Shown: positions 1 to 11,400 of the stretch, piece by piece | Layout: each line of letters starts with the position of its first letter | How positions within the stretch are numbered: the stretch's first letter is position 1 | Position numbers and translations under genes: made by a program | The notes under the pieces: generated by a model | What the model saw: only the letters and a program-made list of their open reading frames with translations | Databases searched by the model: none | Told to the model about the DNA's origin: nothing | DNA from: CAWAHD01 sp963781785 | GTDB lineage: Bacteria > Planctomycetota > Planctomycetia > Isosphaerales > Isosphaeraceae | Length of the DNA stretch: 64,000 bases | NCBI GenBank assembly: GCA_963781785.1 | Contig: CAWAHD010000005.1 | Location: 2,356,001-2,420,000, forward strand | Reading direction: 5' to 3'

Positions 1-1776
1 GGGCGCGTGCTCAAACTCCCTTCTTTCCCCGGTGTGAATTCCGGTGGCAAGGCCAATTTTCTGGCCGACGAAGTGGGCAAAGTCCTGGGAATCGACTCGA
101 AAACGGGAGAGCCGTTCGAAGACGAGGCGACGTCAAACTCCGCAAAGTCATTCCGGCACTTCTGGCAGCGCATCGTCGATGCGCACGCCGCCACCGGGCT
201 CCCTCAGCTTCGGACCCTGCTCGAATTTCGTGATCGCTATCTCGGCCCTGCCGAGCGGCGCCGCCAGTTCCCCGGCGTCGGATTCGCGCCTGTCGGCAAG
301 AAGGTACCGAAGCAGACGCTCTGCGCTCTGATCGAATCCGATCCCGTCCCGCTGGAAAAACGCACGGTGTTTTTCAAGATCGACGGCGACAGCGTGTTCA
401 ACCTCAGCTCGCCCCTCCACGTCTACTGGAAAGATACGTTCGCTCGAGAGCGTTTCGCTGAAACGAGCACCGAGGCGTCGTCTCACCTCGGCCTTTGCCT
501 GGTCACCGGCGAGGAGAACCAGCCCATCGCCGAGTCTCACCGAACGCCGATCAAGGGGGTTCCCGGCTTGCCGCCGATCGGGGGCTATCTGGTCTCGTTT
601 GACGACGCAACCCCGTCGCTACGTTCCTACGGGCTTGAAAAAGCCTTTCAGGCGCCAGTCTCCGAGCATGCCGCCGCAGCCTATGCCCTGGGCCTCAACG
701 ACATCCTGGCCCGGGACATCTACGCGCGAAGAATCAATGATTTCGTGATCTGCGCCTGGATCCACGAAGATCCGGAGGAAACCCGGAACATCAACGGGCT
801 CTTGATCGAGCCGACCGAAGACGCGATTCACAAGTTTCACGAACACCTGGAGTATGGGTCGCAGTTCGGCGGCTGGAGTACCAAGCATTTCCGATCGGTG
901 ACACTCGCCGCCAACGGAGGCCGGGTCGTTGTGCGCCGCTGGCTTGACCAGACACTGGTGGTTCTCGCCAGACATGTCGAGACGTGGTTCCACGACCTTG
1001 AGCTCAAGATCATCCCCCCGCCCGATCCCTCACGTCCCAAACCGGGCAGGACAGCCGGTCCGGTCACCGGTACGGTCCAACCGGCGACGAAGGTCGCCCG
1101 CCCTTACCGCGCGCTCGATGGCCTGGCCTGGTCTACGGCGCGCACCGCGGGCGATGTCCGCTCGGATGTCTACGACGCTCTCTATCGTGCCGCTTACGAA
1201 AAAACCTGTCCCCACTCTCTCTTGCCCGCGCTGCTCCACCGTTTGCGGATCGCGGCCGTGCAATCAGGTTCCAACGTCCGTTACCACGCCGGCCGGTTTG
1301 CACTCATCAAGCTGATCATCAACCGAACGGAGAATATTCCCATGGCGATCGAGACAGAACTCAGCGAAACTCGCGACGCCCCGTACAACTGCGGCCGCCT
1401 GCTCGCGGTGCTCGACGACATTCAGTACAAGGCTCAGGGAGACGTGGGCGCGAGCATACTCGCCCGGTTCTACGGCAACGCCTCGACGTTCCCCTGCAAT
1501 GTCTTTCCCCGGCTCCTTCGGCTCGCGCGCTCGCATCTCAACAAGATCGCAAGAGACGAGGTTTCGCACGAGAAGGCGTTCGAGCGAAAGCTCAACGACA
1601 TCTGCGCCCTGATTCCACCCGCCCGAGCCGGCGGCGCTCCGGAGTTTCCGAGGCAGCTTGACATCCACGAGCAGGGACGGTTCGCGCTCGGCTTCTATCA
1701 GCAGAAAGCAAAGGATCAACACGAACGCGATCAGCGGGCGATGGAAAAGAAAGCGCGTTCCCAGAAACCCGAATGA
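1..1776 (+). CDS. cas8c: Cas8c (Csd1), type I-C Cascade large subunit, 5' end outside window
   Basis: Large subunit of the type I-C Cascade complex, which recognises the PAM and helps load crRNA and target DNA. The reading frame is open to base 1. The first readable residues contain GGKANFLADEVGKVLGI, a segment that in Cas8c proteins lies roughly 60-80 residues from the start, so the true N-terminus lies outside the window. Apart from that the length (about 590 residues) fits the family. It sits directly upstream of cas7 with a 55-base gap, the standard I-C order. cas3 and cas5, normally upstream, are not visible. The family call rests on this motif, on length and on gene order. Confidence 0.88.
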   Translation, partial: GRVLKLPSFPGVNSGGKANFLADEVGKVLGIDSKTGEPFEDEATSNSAKSFRHFWQRIVDAHAATGLPQLRTLLEFRDRYLGPAERRRQFPGVGFAPVGKKVPKQTLCALIESDPVPLEKRTVFFKIDGDSVFNLSSPLHVYWKDTFARERFAETSTEASSHLGLCLVTGEENQPIAESHRTPIKGVPGLPPIGGYLVSFDDATPSLRSYGLEKAFQAPVSEHAAAAYALGLNDILARDIYARRINDFVICAWIHEDPEETRNINGLLIEPTEDAIHKFHEHLEYGSQFGGWSTKHFRSVTLAANGGRVVVRRWLDQTLVVLARHVETWFHDLELKIIPPPDPSRPKPGRTAGPVTGTVQPATKVARPYRALDGLAWSTARTAGDVRSDVYDALYRAAYEKTCPHSLLPALLHRLRIAAVQSGSNVRYHAGRFALIKLIINRTENIPMAIETELSETRDAPYNCGRLLAVLDDIQYKAQGDVGASILARFYGNASTFPCNVFPRLLRLARSHLNKIARDEVSHEKAFERKLNDICALIPPARAGGAPEFPRQLDIHEQGRFALGFYQQKAKDQHERDQRAMEKKARSQKPE

Positions 1777-1831
1777 AGCCTCACCAAACGTTCGATTCCC
1801 CACTAACTCCAAAGACGAGGAGAAGCTCACG

Positions 1832-2788
1832 ATGGCTGGTCCCCTTTCGAACCGCCACGACATCCTGATCCTGTTCGAGGTCACCAACGGCAACCCCAAT
1901 GGTGACCCTGACTCGGGCAACATGCCCCGCGTCGATCCCGCGTCGGGCCTCGGTTTGGTTTCCGACGTTTGCCTCAAGCGAAAGGTGCGCAACTACGTTC
2001 AACTCTTTTCCCCGCCCCGAAACGGCAAGACCTTTGATATCTTCGTGCAGCAGGGTGCCGTGCTCAACCGTGAGCTCGGGAAGGCGATCGAGAAAACCAA
2101 GGCTGCTGGCACCGACAAAGAAGGCGGGAAGGGCCATGCTGAGCGGGCGAAGGACTTGCTGTGCAACACGTTCTACGACATCCGTACGTTCGGTGCCGTC
2201 CTCTCAACCGGCGGAGGATCCAAGGAGGAGGCGGTCTTGAAAGGCTCGGCGTACGGACAGGTACGCGGACCAGTCCAGTTCACCTTCGGCCGTTCGTTTC
2301 ACCCCGTGACTCCCCTCGAAATCACCATCACGCGCTGCGCCGTCACCAAGGAGGAAGACATCACAAAAGAGCGAACCATGGGCCAGAAATACATCGTGCC
2401 ATACGGTCTGTATGCTGCCCGATGTTACGTATCACCGCCGTTCGCCGAACACACCGGCTTCGACGACCAGGACTACCAGCTTCTGATCCAGTCCCTCTCG
2501 CACCTTTTCGAGCACGATCACTCGGCGGCGCGCGGCGACATGATCGTCCGAGGCCTCCTTGATTTCGAGCACGTCGGCACCCAAGGCGAGCGCAATGAGG
2601 AGCAAAACCGTCGCGAGGCGCGGCTCGGCTGCGCCCATGCGCATCAACTCTTTGATAGGGTCAAGGTCCAGCTCCGCGACGATTCCCGACAACCGGTTTC
2701 ATTCGACGATTACGTTGTGACAGTTGGCTTCGTCGAAAATGACTTCAAAGGAGTGAAGCTTCACCGCCACATTGACCCGGTGCAGTGA
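1832..2788 (+). CDS. cas7c: Cas7c (Csd2), type I-C Cascade backbone
   Basis: Backbone subunit that polymerises along the crRNA spacer in the I-C effector complex. The 318-residue protein opens with NRHDILILFEVTNGNPNGDP, the classic Csd2/Cas7 start (RRM-like first strand followed by NPNGDPD), and contains a glycine-rich QVRGPVQFTFGRS segment. The frame extends further upstream, but the ATG at 1832 is preferred because GAGGAGAAG lies just before it and the N-terminus then matches the family. It follows cas8c and precedes cas4 after a 122-base gap, so it is probably cotranscribed. Confidence 0.95.
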   Translation: MAGPLSNRHDILILFEVTNGNPNGDPDSGNMPRVDPASGLGLVSDVCLKRKVRNYVQLFSPPRNGKTFDIFVQQGAVLNRELGKAIEKTKAAGTDKEGGKGHAERAKDLLCNTFYDIRTFGAVLSTGGGSKEEAVLKGSAYGQVRGPVQFTFGRSFHPVTPLEITITRCAVTKEEDITKERTMGQKYIVPYGLYAARCYVSPPFAEHTGFDDQDYQLLIQSLSHLFEHDHSAARGDMIVRGLLDFEHVGTQGERNEEQNRREARLGCAHAHQLFDRVKVQLRDDSRQPVSFDDYVVTVGFVENDFKGVKLHRHIDPVQ

Positions 2789-2910
2789 GCGCGCGACCGC
2801 CGCTCATACTCATCGACGATAAGGCCTGCCGTACAACCCGCGGGCACGGAGTGCGCGCTCGGCCCCCGATCAACGGACCATCCGGACCGCTTCAACCGGG
2901 AAGATGACAA

Positions 2911-3626
2911 ATGAGCCCTCAACCAGACTCGGCAGACGACGAGCTCGCTCCGATCTCGGCCTTGAACGCGTTGCTTTACTGCGACCGCCGCGCGGCGCTG
3001 CGGCACATCGAGATGCTCTACGTCCATAACGAGCACACGCGCCGCGGCGAGTTATTGCACGAGAGGGCCGACCGCGCCGGGTTCGAGCGTCGCAAGGGCG
3101 TCCGCACCGAGCGCGGTCTCTGGATCGCCTCGAAGCGCCTCCGCCTTTACGGCCGCGCCGACCTCGTCGAATTCCACAGGCCACCCGGACCTCGCGCCCG
3201 CGGCCAACCCGTCATCGAGGAGGTCGTGCCCATCGAATACAAACGCGGCCGCCGGCGCAAATGGGATAACGACGACGTCCAGCTCTGCGCCAAGCGCTCT
3301 GCCTCGAGGAGATGCTTGGCCGGCCGGTGACTCGCGGCGCCGTGTTCCACGCCCAGAGTCAGAAGCGCCGCACTGTCGAGCTCACCCCCGAGCTCCGTGC
3401 TCAAACCGAAGCCGCCGTCGGTCAACTCCACGAGCTGCTGGACTCGGGACGGGTTCCCCCGGCTGTCCTCAAGCCGCGGTGCCATGGGTGCTCGCTCCGC
3501 GGCTTCTGCATGCCGGAAGCGTTTACCGACCCGCAGCGCCTGACAAACCTTGAAGACGCCCTGTTCCGGGCCGATCTATCCGACCCCACCGGTGACGGCA
3601 AGTCCGCCCGAAGGGCACGCCGTTAG
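2911..3626 (+). pseudogene. cas4: Cas4 (CRISPR adaptation nuclease), frameshifted
   Basis: RecB-like [4Fe-4S] nuclease of the adaptation complex, which trims prespacers and helps choose the PAM. The first part (2911 to about 3290) has the N-terminal cysteine in LLYCDRRAAL and the nuclease motif PIEYKRGRRRKWDNDDVQLCA. The reading frame then breaks. The second part (in a frame open from 3312) carries the C-terminal cysteine cluster CHGCSLRGFC. Restoring one C in GCCAAGCG near 3290 gives a continuous Cas4 of about 238 residues with all four cysteines, so a single missing base explains the break. It could be a real mutation or an assembly error; many other genes here show the same type of break. 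Confidence 0.88.
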
Positions 3627-3699
3627 ATCCTGGTTTTCGCCGGCAGTTTTTTGGCCCCCGCTCCTGACTCGGACCCGATATCTGGGGAACCGAAGGCCC

Positions 3700-4734
3700 A
3701 TGGACATCAAGCTCAACACACTCTATGTCTTCACGGCGGGCTCTTATTTGAGGCGCGATCACCAGACTGTCGTCATCGAGGTCGACAAGGAAACGCGCGG
3801 CTCCGTGCCAATTCATCACCTCGACGGAATCGCGGTGTTCGGGGCGGTGACGGTGAGCTGCGGGGTTGTCGAGCTCTGCGCCGAGTCGGGGGTTGCACTC
3901 ACGTATCTGCGCGAGTCGGGACGCCTGATCGCGCGGATCGATGCCCCGCGGTCGGGAAATGTTTTGCTCCGGCGCGAGCAGTTCCGCCGCGCCGACGACC
4001 CGGACGCCTGTGCCGGGCTGGCCCGATCGTTTGTGGCGGGCAAGCTTCAGAATGGACGCAACAGCCTGCTCCGCGCCGCGCGCGAGGCCGACGATGGCGG
4101 CGACCGGTCCACGCTCGAGCTGGCCGCGGCCCGGATAGGCCAGCACATCGAGGACTTGCCGCGCGCGACCACATGCGACGCCATCCGCGGCCATGAGGGG
4201 GACGGAGCCCGGGTTTACTTCGAGGTCCTCCCACGTATGATTCGTCCGGCGCGCCGGTCCTCGTTTCCGATGAACGGCCGATCGCGCCGCCCGCCGCTCG
4301 ACGCCGTCAACTCCCTTTTGTCCTTCACCTACGCCCTGTCGCGCAGCGACTGCATTGCGGGCCTGACGGCCGCGGGTCTCGATCCTGACGTGGGGTTCCT
4401 GCATGCCGACCGGCCGGGGCGGCCCAGCCTCGCCCTCGACCTCATGGAAGAGTTTCGGACGCTGGTTGCCGACCGCCTGGTCCTTACCCTGATCAATCGG
4501 CAGCAGCTCACTCCCAAAGATTTCGTGACCCGCGATGGCGGGGCTGTCGAGCTCACCGCCAACGGCCGCAAGACCCTCGTGCAAGCGTACGTGGCCCGCA
4601 AGCGCGACGAAGTGACACACCCGATGACCGCCTCGACCGCAAGGATCGGCCAGCTTCCGTTTCTCCAGGCCAAGCTGCTCGCGCGGTGCCTGCGCGGCGA
4701 TACTCCGATCTACTTCCCCTGCATCCTCCGGTGA
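3700..4734 (+). CDS. cas1: Cas1, CRISPR integrase
   Basis: Metal-dependent integrase that, with Cas2, inserts new spacers at the leader end. It has 344 residues, normal for I-C Cas1. An N-terminal beta domain is followed by the helical catalytic domain. The expected metal ligands are visible: E166 in GHEGDGARVYFE, H235 in GFLHADRPGRPS, and D247/E250 in LALDLMEEFR. The ATG at 3700 is chosen because the protein then starts MDIKLNTLYVFT, typical of the I-C subtype. It is intact, in contrast to the broken cas4 just upstream. Confidence 0.96.
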   Translation: MDIKLNTLYVFTAGSYLRRDHQTVVIEVDKETRGSVPIHHLDGIAVFGAVTVSCGVVELCAESGVALTYLRESGRLIARIDAPRSGNVLLRREQFRRADDPDACAGLARSFVAGKLQNGRNSLLRAAREADDGGDRSTLELAAARIGQHIEDLPRATTCDAIRGHEGDGARVYFEVLPRMIRPARRSSFPMNGRSRRPPLDAVNSLLSFTYALSRSDCIAGLTAAGLDPDVGFLHADRPGRPSLALDLMEEFRTLVADRLVLTLINRQQLTPKDFVTRDGGAVELTANGRKTLVQAYVARKRDEVTHPMTASTARIGQLPFLQAKLLARCLRGDTPIYFPCILR

Positions 4735-4822
4735 CCGGCTGGTGACCATCACTGCATTCAGTTCCGTCTATGTCGGCGTCTCGCAGCCTTCCCGGCATCC
4801 TCCGGTAACCGGCTCGTGACCA
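4721..4822 (+). repeat. Imperfect direct repeat between cas1 and cas2
   Basis: About 28 bases covering the last codons of cas1 (GCATCCTCCGGTGACCGGCT and onward, 4721-4748) recur with two substitutions at 4795-4822, just before cas2. The spacing is 74 bases, close to the 72-base period of the neighbouring array, although the sequence is unrelated to the CRISPR repeat. It may simply be a local tandem duplication of the cas1 3' end. Confidence 0.7.
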
Positions 4823-4850
4823 CCTGCCGCTCGCCCCGCCCGGAGCGCCC

Positions 4851-5141
4851 ATGCTGATGCTGATCACGTATGACGTGGCGACGACGACTCCGGAAGGGCG
4901 CCGCCGTCTCCGAAAGATGGCACAGGCTTGCAAGAACTACGGCCAAAGGGTCCAGAAATCCGTCTTCGAGTGTCTGGTCGAGCCCGAACAATGGGTGGTG
5001 TTTCGGAACGATCTTCTCGAGATCGTCAACCCCGACGAAGACAGCCTCCGTTTCTATCCTCTCGATGAGAACGTCCGGCGCCGTATCGAGCATATCGGCA
5101 TCAACGAGCCGGTTGACTTCGAGGGCCCACTGATTTATTGA
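4851..5141 (+). CDS. cas2: Cas2, CRISPR adaptation subunit
   Basis: Small ferredoxin-fold protein that bridges two Cas1 dimers during spacer integration. It has 96 residues and begins MLMLITYDVATTTPEGRRRL, with the conserved early aspartate D8, followed by KNYGQRVQKSVFECLVEPEQ, the signature of the I-C/I-E type Cas2 group. It is the last cas gene; the leader begins right after its stop codon. Confidence 0.96.
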   Translation: MLMLITYDVATTTPEGRRRLRKMAQACKNYGQRVQKSVFECLVEPEQWVVFRNDLLEIVNPDEDSLRFYPLDENVRRRIEHIGINEPVDFEGPLIY

Positions 5142-5463
5142 TCGTTCAGCGCGGGTGGCGCCTTTGGTACGCCAGAGATGGTACTATGCCAGTGCGACGC
5201 TTGAGCCGACAATTCACAACGCAGCGACTTCGGTTTTCACGTGACCAATGTCATCACGATCCATCGACCTGCGTCGTTGTCAACTGACGCGAACCTGTTG
5301 CTCCGGCGAAAGGCCGGGGGTTTCGCGATTCTTCAAGGAGGTTACCCCATCACCACTTACAGCGAGTCTTGTCCGACCTTCGTCGTCTCAGATCAGCCTG
5401 CGACCTGCGGTTCGCGGGATTCGGGCGCAAGTTGTTTGGCGACATGTGGTTGGGGCAAGGCGG
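5142..5463 (+). promoter_or_regulatory. CRISPR leader region
   Basis: The 322 bases between cas2 and the first repeat contain no convincing gene. The repeats end in GATTGAAAC on this strand, as I-C repeats do at their 3' end, so the leader and the array promoter should lie here. A dyad-like stretch (GCGAACC ... CCGGGGGTTTCGCG, 5290-5330) and an AAGGAGGT purine run at 5336 are visible. No promoter boxes can be named with confidence. New spacers are expected to be added at 5464. Confidence 0.7.
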
Positions 5464-8400
5464 CTTTCTCCTGGCCACTGCGCCGGGAGCGGATTGAAAC
5501 AGCGCTCGACCAGCACGTCGGCTCGCTCCTGGCCACTGCGCCGGGAGCGGATTGAAACGCTCGCTACGACGTCCGCGGCCTTTCTCCTGGCCACTGCGCC
5601 GGGAGCGGATTGAAACCGCCGACTCGACGCCAAGTCTCCGCGGATCCGAGCTTTCTCCTGGCCACTGCGCCGGGAGCGGATTGAAACGGATCACGCACCG
5701 GGCGCCCGCGCCGCCGCTTTCTCCTGGCCACTGCGCCGGGAGCGGATTGAAACCACACCAGCGTTGCCCGCCGGCTCGGCCGCGGAGCTTTCTCCTGGCC
5801 ACTGCGCCGGGAGCGGATTGAAACCGGACCATCCTCGCCACCGACTCAGCCGCACGAGCTTTCTCCTGGCCACTGCGCCGGGAGCGGATTGAAACGCCGC
5901 GCGATCCGGGACGCCAGCCCGACGGCGACCGCTTTCTCCTGGCCACTGCGCCGGGAGCGGATTGAAACCCGCTGATCCGCCAGAGACCGTCGGCCGTCGC
6001 GCTTTCTCCTGGCCACTGCGCCGGGAGCGGATTGAAACTGATCGACCGCGCATCGTCCACGTCGCCGGCCAGGCTTTCTCCTGGCCACTGCGCCGGGAGC
6101 GGATTGAAACACTCGCAGACATCGCATCGCATGCTCGACGGCCAGGACGCTTTCTCCTGGCCACTGCGCCGGGAGCGGATTGAAACCCTGGCGGTATGCC
6201 GGGCCAGCCACTCGATCGCGCGCTTTCTCCTGGCCACTGCGCCGGGAGCGGATTGAAACCGCACGTGCGATGCTGGCGCGTCGCCGACACCTGCTTTCTC
6301 CTGGCCACTGCGCCGGGAGCGGATTGAAACCGGCGGTGCCGGGATCAGGATCACGCCTTTCTCCTGGCCACTGCGCCGGGAGCGGATTGAAACAGCGTTC
6401 GATGGCCGGCAGTCCACTGACTTTCTCCTGGCCACTGCGCCGGGAGCGGATTGAAACATCCCCGGAGATACGCGAGCGTCCTACGCCGCGGGCTTTCTCC
6501 TGGCCACTGCGCCGGGAGCGGATTGAAACCTGTCCGGACTGGGCAAGCTCCGCGACATCGTGGCTTTCTCCTGGCCACTGCGCCGGGAGCGGATTGAAAC
6601 CCGAAGCGCGTCGCGAGCCCGACCGAATTCACGCGCTTTCTCCTGGCCACTGCGCCGGGAGCGGATTGAAACCGACCGGCGAGTCGAGCTATTGCTCGAA
6701 CCTGCTGGCTTTCTCCTGGCCACTGCGCCGGGAGCGGATTGAAACAGGATCGTCATCATCGTCTCGTCTCCGTTGAGGTGCTTTCTCCTGGCCACTGCGC
6801 CGGGAGCGGATTGAAACAGCTCCAACGTCCTGACCGTCGCGACGCTCGGAAGCTTTCTCCTGGCCACTGCGCCGGGAGCGGATTGAAACGTCTCGATCGG
6901 CGGGGCAGCGATTGACGGGGGTGCTTTCTCCTGGCCACTGCGCCGGGAGCGGATTGAAACTTAGCGCGTAGGGGCGGTTCGTACAAGGAAAGGAGCTTTC
7001 TCCTGGCCACTGCGCCGGGAGCGGATTGAAACAGGGCCGCCGCCTGGGGTGCCGCCAGGGCCGCCGCTTTCTCCTGGCCACTGCGCCGGGAGCGGATTGA
7101 AACCGGATATCCTCTGGCGTCTTCACATCTGGTCCCGGGCTTTCTCCTGGCCACTGCGCCGGGAGCGGATTGAAACCTCGTCGGCGCGAGGAGCTCAGCG
7201 ATCCGGACCCAGGCTTTCTCCTGGCCACTGCGCCGGGAGCGGATTGAAACATGCCCAGCATACGTGAGAAGCTCCACGAGAAAAAGGCTTTCTCCTGGCC
7301 ACTGCGCCGGGAGCGGATTGAAACAGTGGCGATTCCGGCGGCGGGCCGCCCGCGCGTTGCTTTCTCCTGGCCACTGCGCCGGGAGCGGATTGAAACACTT
7401 GTCGCATTGTACACGTCGAAAATTTTCGTGGCTTTCTCCTGGCCACTGCGCCGGGAGCGGATTGAAACAAGGGGTGCTGGCCGCGGGTCGTCGTGTTCGG
7501 CGAGCTTTCTCCTGGCCACTGCGCCGGGAGCGGATTGAAACAGGTCAACATGCGCACCCAGACGAACCTCCAGCGGCTTTCTCCTGGCCACTGCGCCGGG
7601 AGCGGATTGAAACGGCGGCTCGGATGCAATATTTGATGGACGATAACCTCGCTTTCTCCTGGCCACTGCGCCGGGAGCGGATTGAAACATCAGTGCCGCC
7701 GCCTGGGCCGCCGCCTGGGCCGGCTTTCTCCTGGCCACTGCGCCGGGAGCGGATTGAAACTCGCATGGCTAGGCGATCGCTTCCCACGCCCGCGCTTTCT
7801 CCTGGCCACTGCGCCGGGAGCGGATTGAAACGAGCGCGCTCAACTCAAAGGAAACGAAGTATCAGGAGCTTTCTCCTGGCCACTGCGCCGGGAGCGGATT
7901 GAAACCTTGCGCCAATCCGGCTGCTCCTCATCCGGACCGGCTTTCTCCTGGCCACTGCGCCGGGAGCGGATTGAAACAGGCCGGGTTCCCTGCATCTCGA
8001 TCAACCATGTGCTTTCTCCTGGCCACTGCGCCGGGAGCGGATTGAAACCAGTGCGGTCTAGCCCGCAGATGCGGGCGTGGGGCTTTCTCCTGGCCACTGC
8101 GCCGGGAGCGGATTGAAACAGCCATGTCGTTTTCGGTACCGAACGCTTCGGCGAGCTTTCTCCTGGCCACTGCGCCGGGAGCGGATTGAAACAGGATACT
8201 TGGTCGCCGCCTTGTGGAGCTTCCATGCTTTCTCCTGGCCACTGCGCCGGGAGCGGATTGAAACAGCGACAGTCCAAGCTCCGTCGCTGAAATACTCGGG
8301 GGCTTTCTCCTGGCCACTGCGCCGGGAGCGGATTGAAACAGTGGCGTTGGGCGTTGACGGCGATCCCCTCGAAAACGCTTTCTCCTGGCCACTGCGCCGG

Positions 8401-11400
8401 GAGCGGATTGAAACGGAAACAGATGTGGCGTTGTCGTGGACCGGTGGGGGGCTTTCTCCTGGCCACTGCGCCGGGAGCGGATTGAAACGCTTCGATCTTG
8501 AAGTACCGAGCCACGATGTCAGGCTTTCTCCTGGCCACTGCGCCGGGAGCGGATTGAAACCACGCCAGTCCCTCACGTTGCTTGAGCGTTAAAGAGCTTT
8601 CTCCTGGCCACTGCGCCGGGAGCGGATTGAAACGGGTGGCAGTCCCCGGCGGGGTGGGTTCATCGTCCATGCTTTCTCCTGGCCACTGCGCCGGGAGCGG
8701 ATTGAAACGAGAGCGATGGCAACTCGGGTGGGGCAAGACCAAAGGCTTTCTCCTGGCCACTGCGCCGGGAGCGGATTGAAACCCCGCCGGCCCGGACAGA
8801 GCTGGCCCGGATCGGGGGCTTTCTCCTGGCCACTGCGCCGGGAGCGGATTGAAACCACACCGTACCAGCCGTTGGTCGTGCCCACGATGGCTTTCTCCTG
8901 GCCACTGCGCCGGGAGCGGATTGAAACACTCGATGATGCTCACGCAGCCGCTGGCTGCTAGGTGCTTTCTCCTGGCCACTGCGCCGGGAGCGGATTGAAA
9001 CATGCTTCAACGGCAAGATCGGCGCATCGAGTTTACCGGGCTTTCTCCTGGCCACTGCGCCGGGAGCGGATTGAAACATACCACGATGGGTGATAATCGC
9101 TGACGACCATGCGCTTTCTCCTGGCCACTGCGCCGGGAGCGGATTGAAACATGCAGGGCCGCGGGTCCGGGATGTCGGCCAGATAGGCTTTCTCCTGGCC
9201 ACTGCGCCGGGAGCGGATTGAAACGTGCGCTGGTGATGGCCAAGCCGCATTCTGCCGCGTGCTTTCTCCTGGCCACTGCGCCGGGAGCGGATTGAAACAC
9301 TTCCCCGCGCCCATCGGGTTGCAGGTCGCGACCGCTTTCTCCTGGCCACTGCGCCGGGAGCGGATTGAAACGCGGTATCTCCAAGATTCGCGCGTCAACG
9401 CTGAGCTTTCTCCTGGCCACTGCGCCGGGAGCGGATTGAAACACCCCCTTGCCGTAGCCTGCACCGCAAGCAACAGGGCTTTCTCCTGGCCACTGCGCCG
9501 GGAGCGGATTGAAACACGTTCTTCATCCTCGCTTCCCTTGCAGACCGGGCACGCTTTCTCCTGGCCACTGCGCCGGGAGCGGATTGAAACTCTCCATATA
9601 AGCTTCAGCTCGCGCTCGCATTCCGCTTTCTCCTGGCCACTGCGCCGGGAGCGGATTGAAACAGGAATGGCGATCATTTCAACGACGATGGGCGAGGCTT
9701 TCTCCTGGCCACTGCGCCGGGAGCGGATTGAAACCCCGGCCGCCTCTCGATCGACCTGGCGTAGCACGTGCTTTCTCCTGGCCACTGCGCCGGGAGCGGA
9801 TTGAAACTGGCGCACTGCCGAGGGTTGGCATCTTTCGATGGTGGCTTTCTCCTGGCCACTGCGCCGGGAGCGGATTGAAACCTCGAAAAGATCTTCCGAA
9901 TCCGCGCGCACGCGGGCTTTCTCCTGGCCACTGCGCCGGGAGCGGATTGAAACGACGAGCTGATGGGGGGGATCTGTGATCGCGGATCGCTTTCTCCTGG
10001 CCACTGCGCCGGGAGCGGATTGAAACGCGTCCCAATGCACTGATCAAGTTCTTGGTCGCGGAGCTTTCTCCTGGCCACTGCGCCGGGAGCGGATTGAAAC
10101 GGTACCCGGGCGTGCTGGTCGCGGCGTTGGTGTGGCTTTCTCCTGGCCACTGCGCCGGGAGCGGATTGAAACTTGACCAGATCGAGCTGATGCTCGGTGG
10201 CCGCGACGCTTTCTCCTGGCCACTGCGCCGGGAGCGGATTGAAACCCCACAAACCGGCCACGCGCCCCCAGAGCTGCCCGCTTTCTCCTGGCCACTGCGC
10301 CGGGAGCGGATTGAAACCCCGCAACGATCAGCCCCTACTGACCGGCCTGACGCTTTCTCCTGGCCACTGCGCCGGGAGCGGATTGAAACTCGACGCTCCC
10401 CGGCCACGATGGCCGGGAACCCGCGCTTTCTCCTGGCCACTGCGCCGGGAGCGGATTGAAACCTCGATGTCGTCTCTGCCGAGAATGCCCACGCGAGCTT
10501 TCTCCTGGCCACTGCGCCGGGAGCGGATTGAAACACACACCGAGACCGCCCCTGATTTCATCGAGACGACGATTTCTCCTGGCCACAGCGCCGGGAGCGG
10601 ATTGAAACACCCCGCGCGGGCGAGCCGGGCGACGTGCGCGTACGGTTTCTCCTGGCCACAGCGCCGGGAGCGGATTGAAACACGGCGCTGATCAAGGCAA
10701 TCGACGCCGAGCTCGGTTTCTCCTGGCCACAGCGCCGGGAGCGGATTGAAACTCGTGTCAATCCCTCGCAAGACAGGGACGGCGACTTTCTCCTGGCCAC
10801 AGCGCCGGGAGCGGATTGAAACAGATCGCCGAGCTGGCGCGGCGCTGGGGACCCGCCTTTCTCCTGGCCACAGCGCCGGGAGCGGATTGAAACCGATTCT
10901 CTGCCTAACCCGCGGTTCGCATGGATCTTTCTCCTGGCCACAGCGCCGGGAGCGGATTGAAACCTCGACGACGAGCGCGACGAGAATCCTGGCCGCGCTC
11001 TTTCTCCTGGCCACAGCGCCGGGAGCGGATTGAAACGGCACCAGCGGAGCCGACACGGCCCAAGGGACGGCCTTTCTCCTGGCCACAGCGCCGGGAGCGG
11101 ATTGAAACATGCACGTAGGTGCGAGCCAGAATAATCGTCATCCCTTTCTCCTGGCCACAGCGCCGGGAGCGGATTGAAACAGCCCGACGACGACCTCGCC
11201 GACCTGGCCGACTGCCTTTCTCCTGGCCACAGCGCCGGGAGCGGATTGAAACTCTCCTGACGTTGCCGGTCGTCCAGCAGGTCCGGCCTTTCTCCTGGCC
11301 ACAGCGCCGGGAGCGGATTGAAACAATGGATAACGAGCATCTGTCCCCATACGAGCGCCCTTTCTCCTGGCCACAGCGCCGGGAGCGGATTGAAACAATG

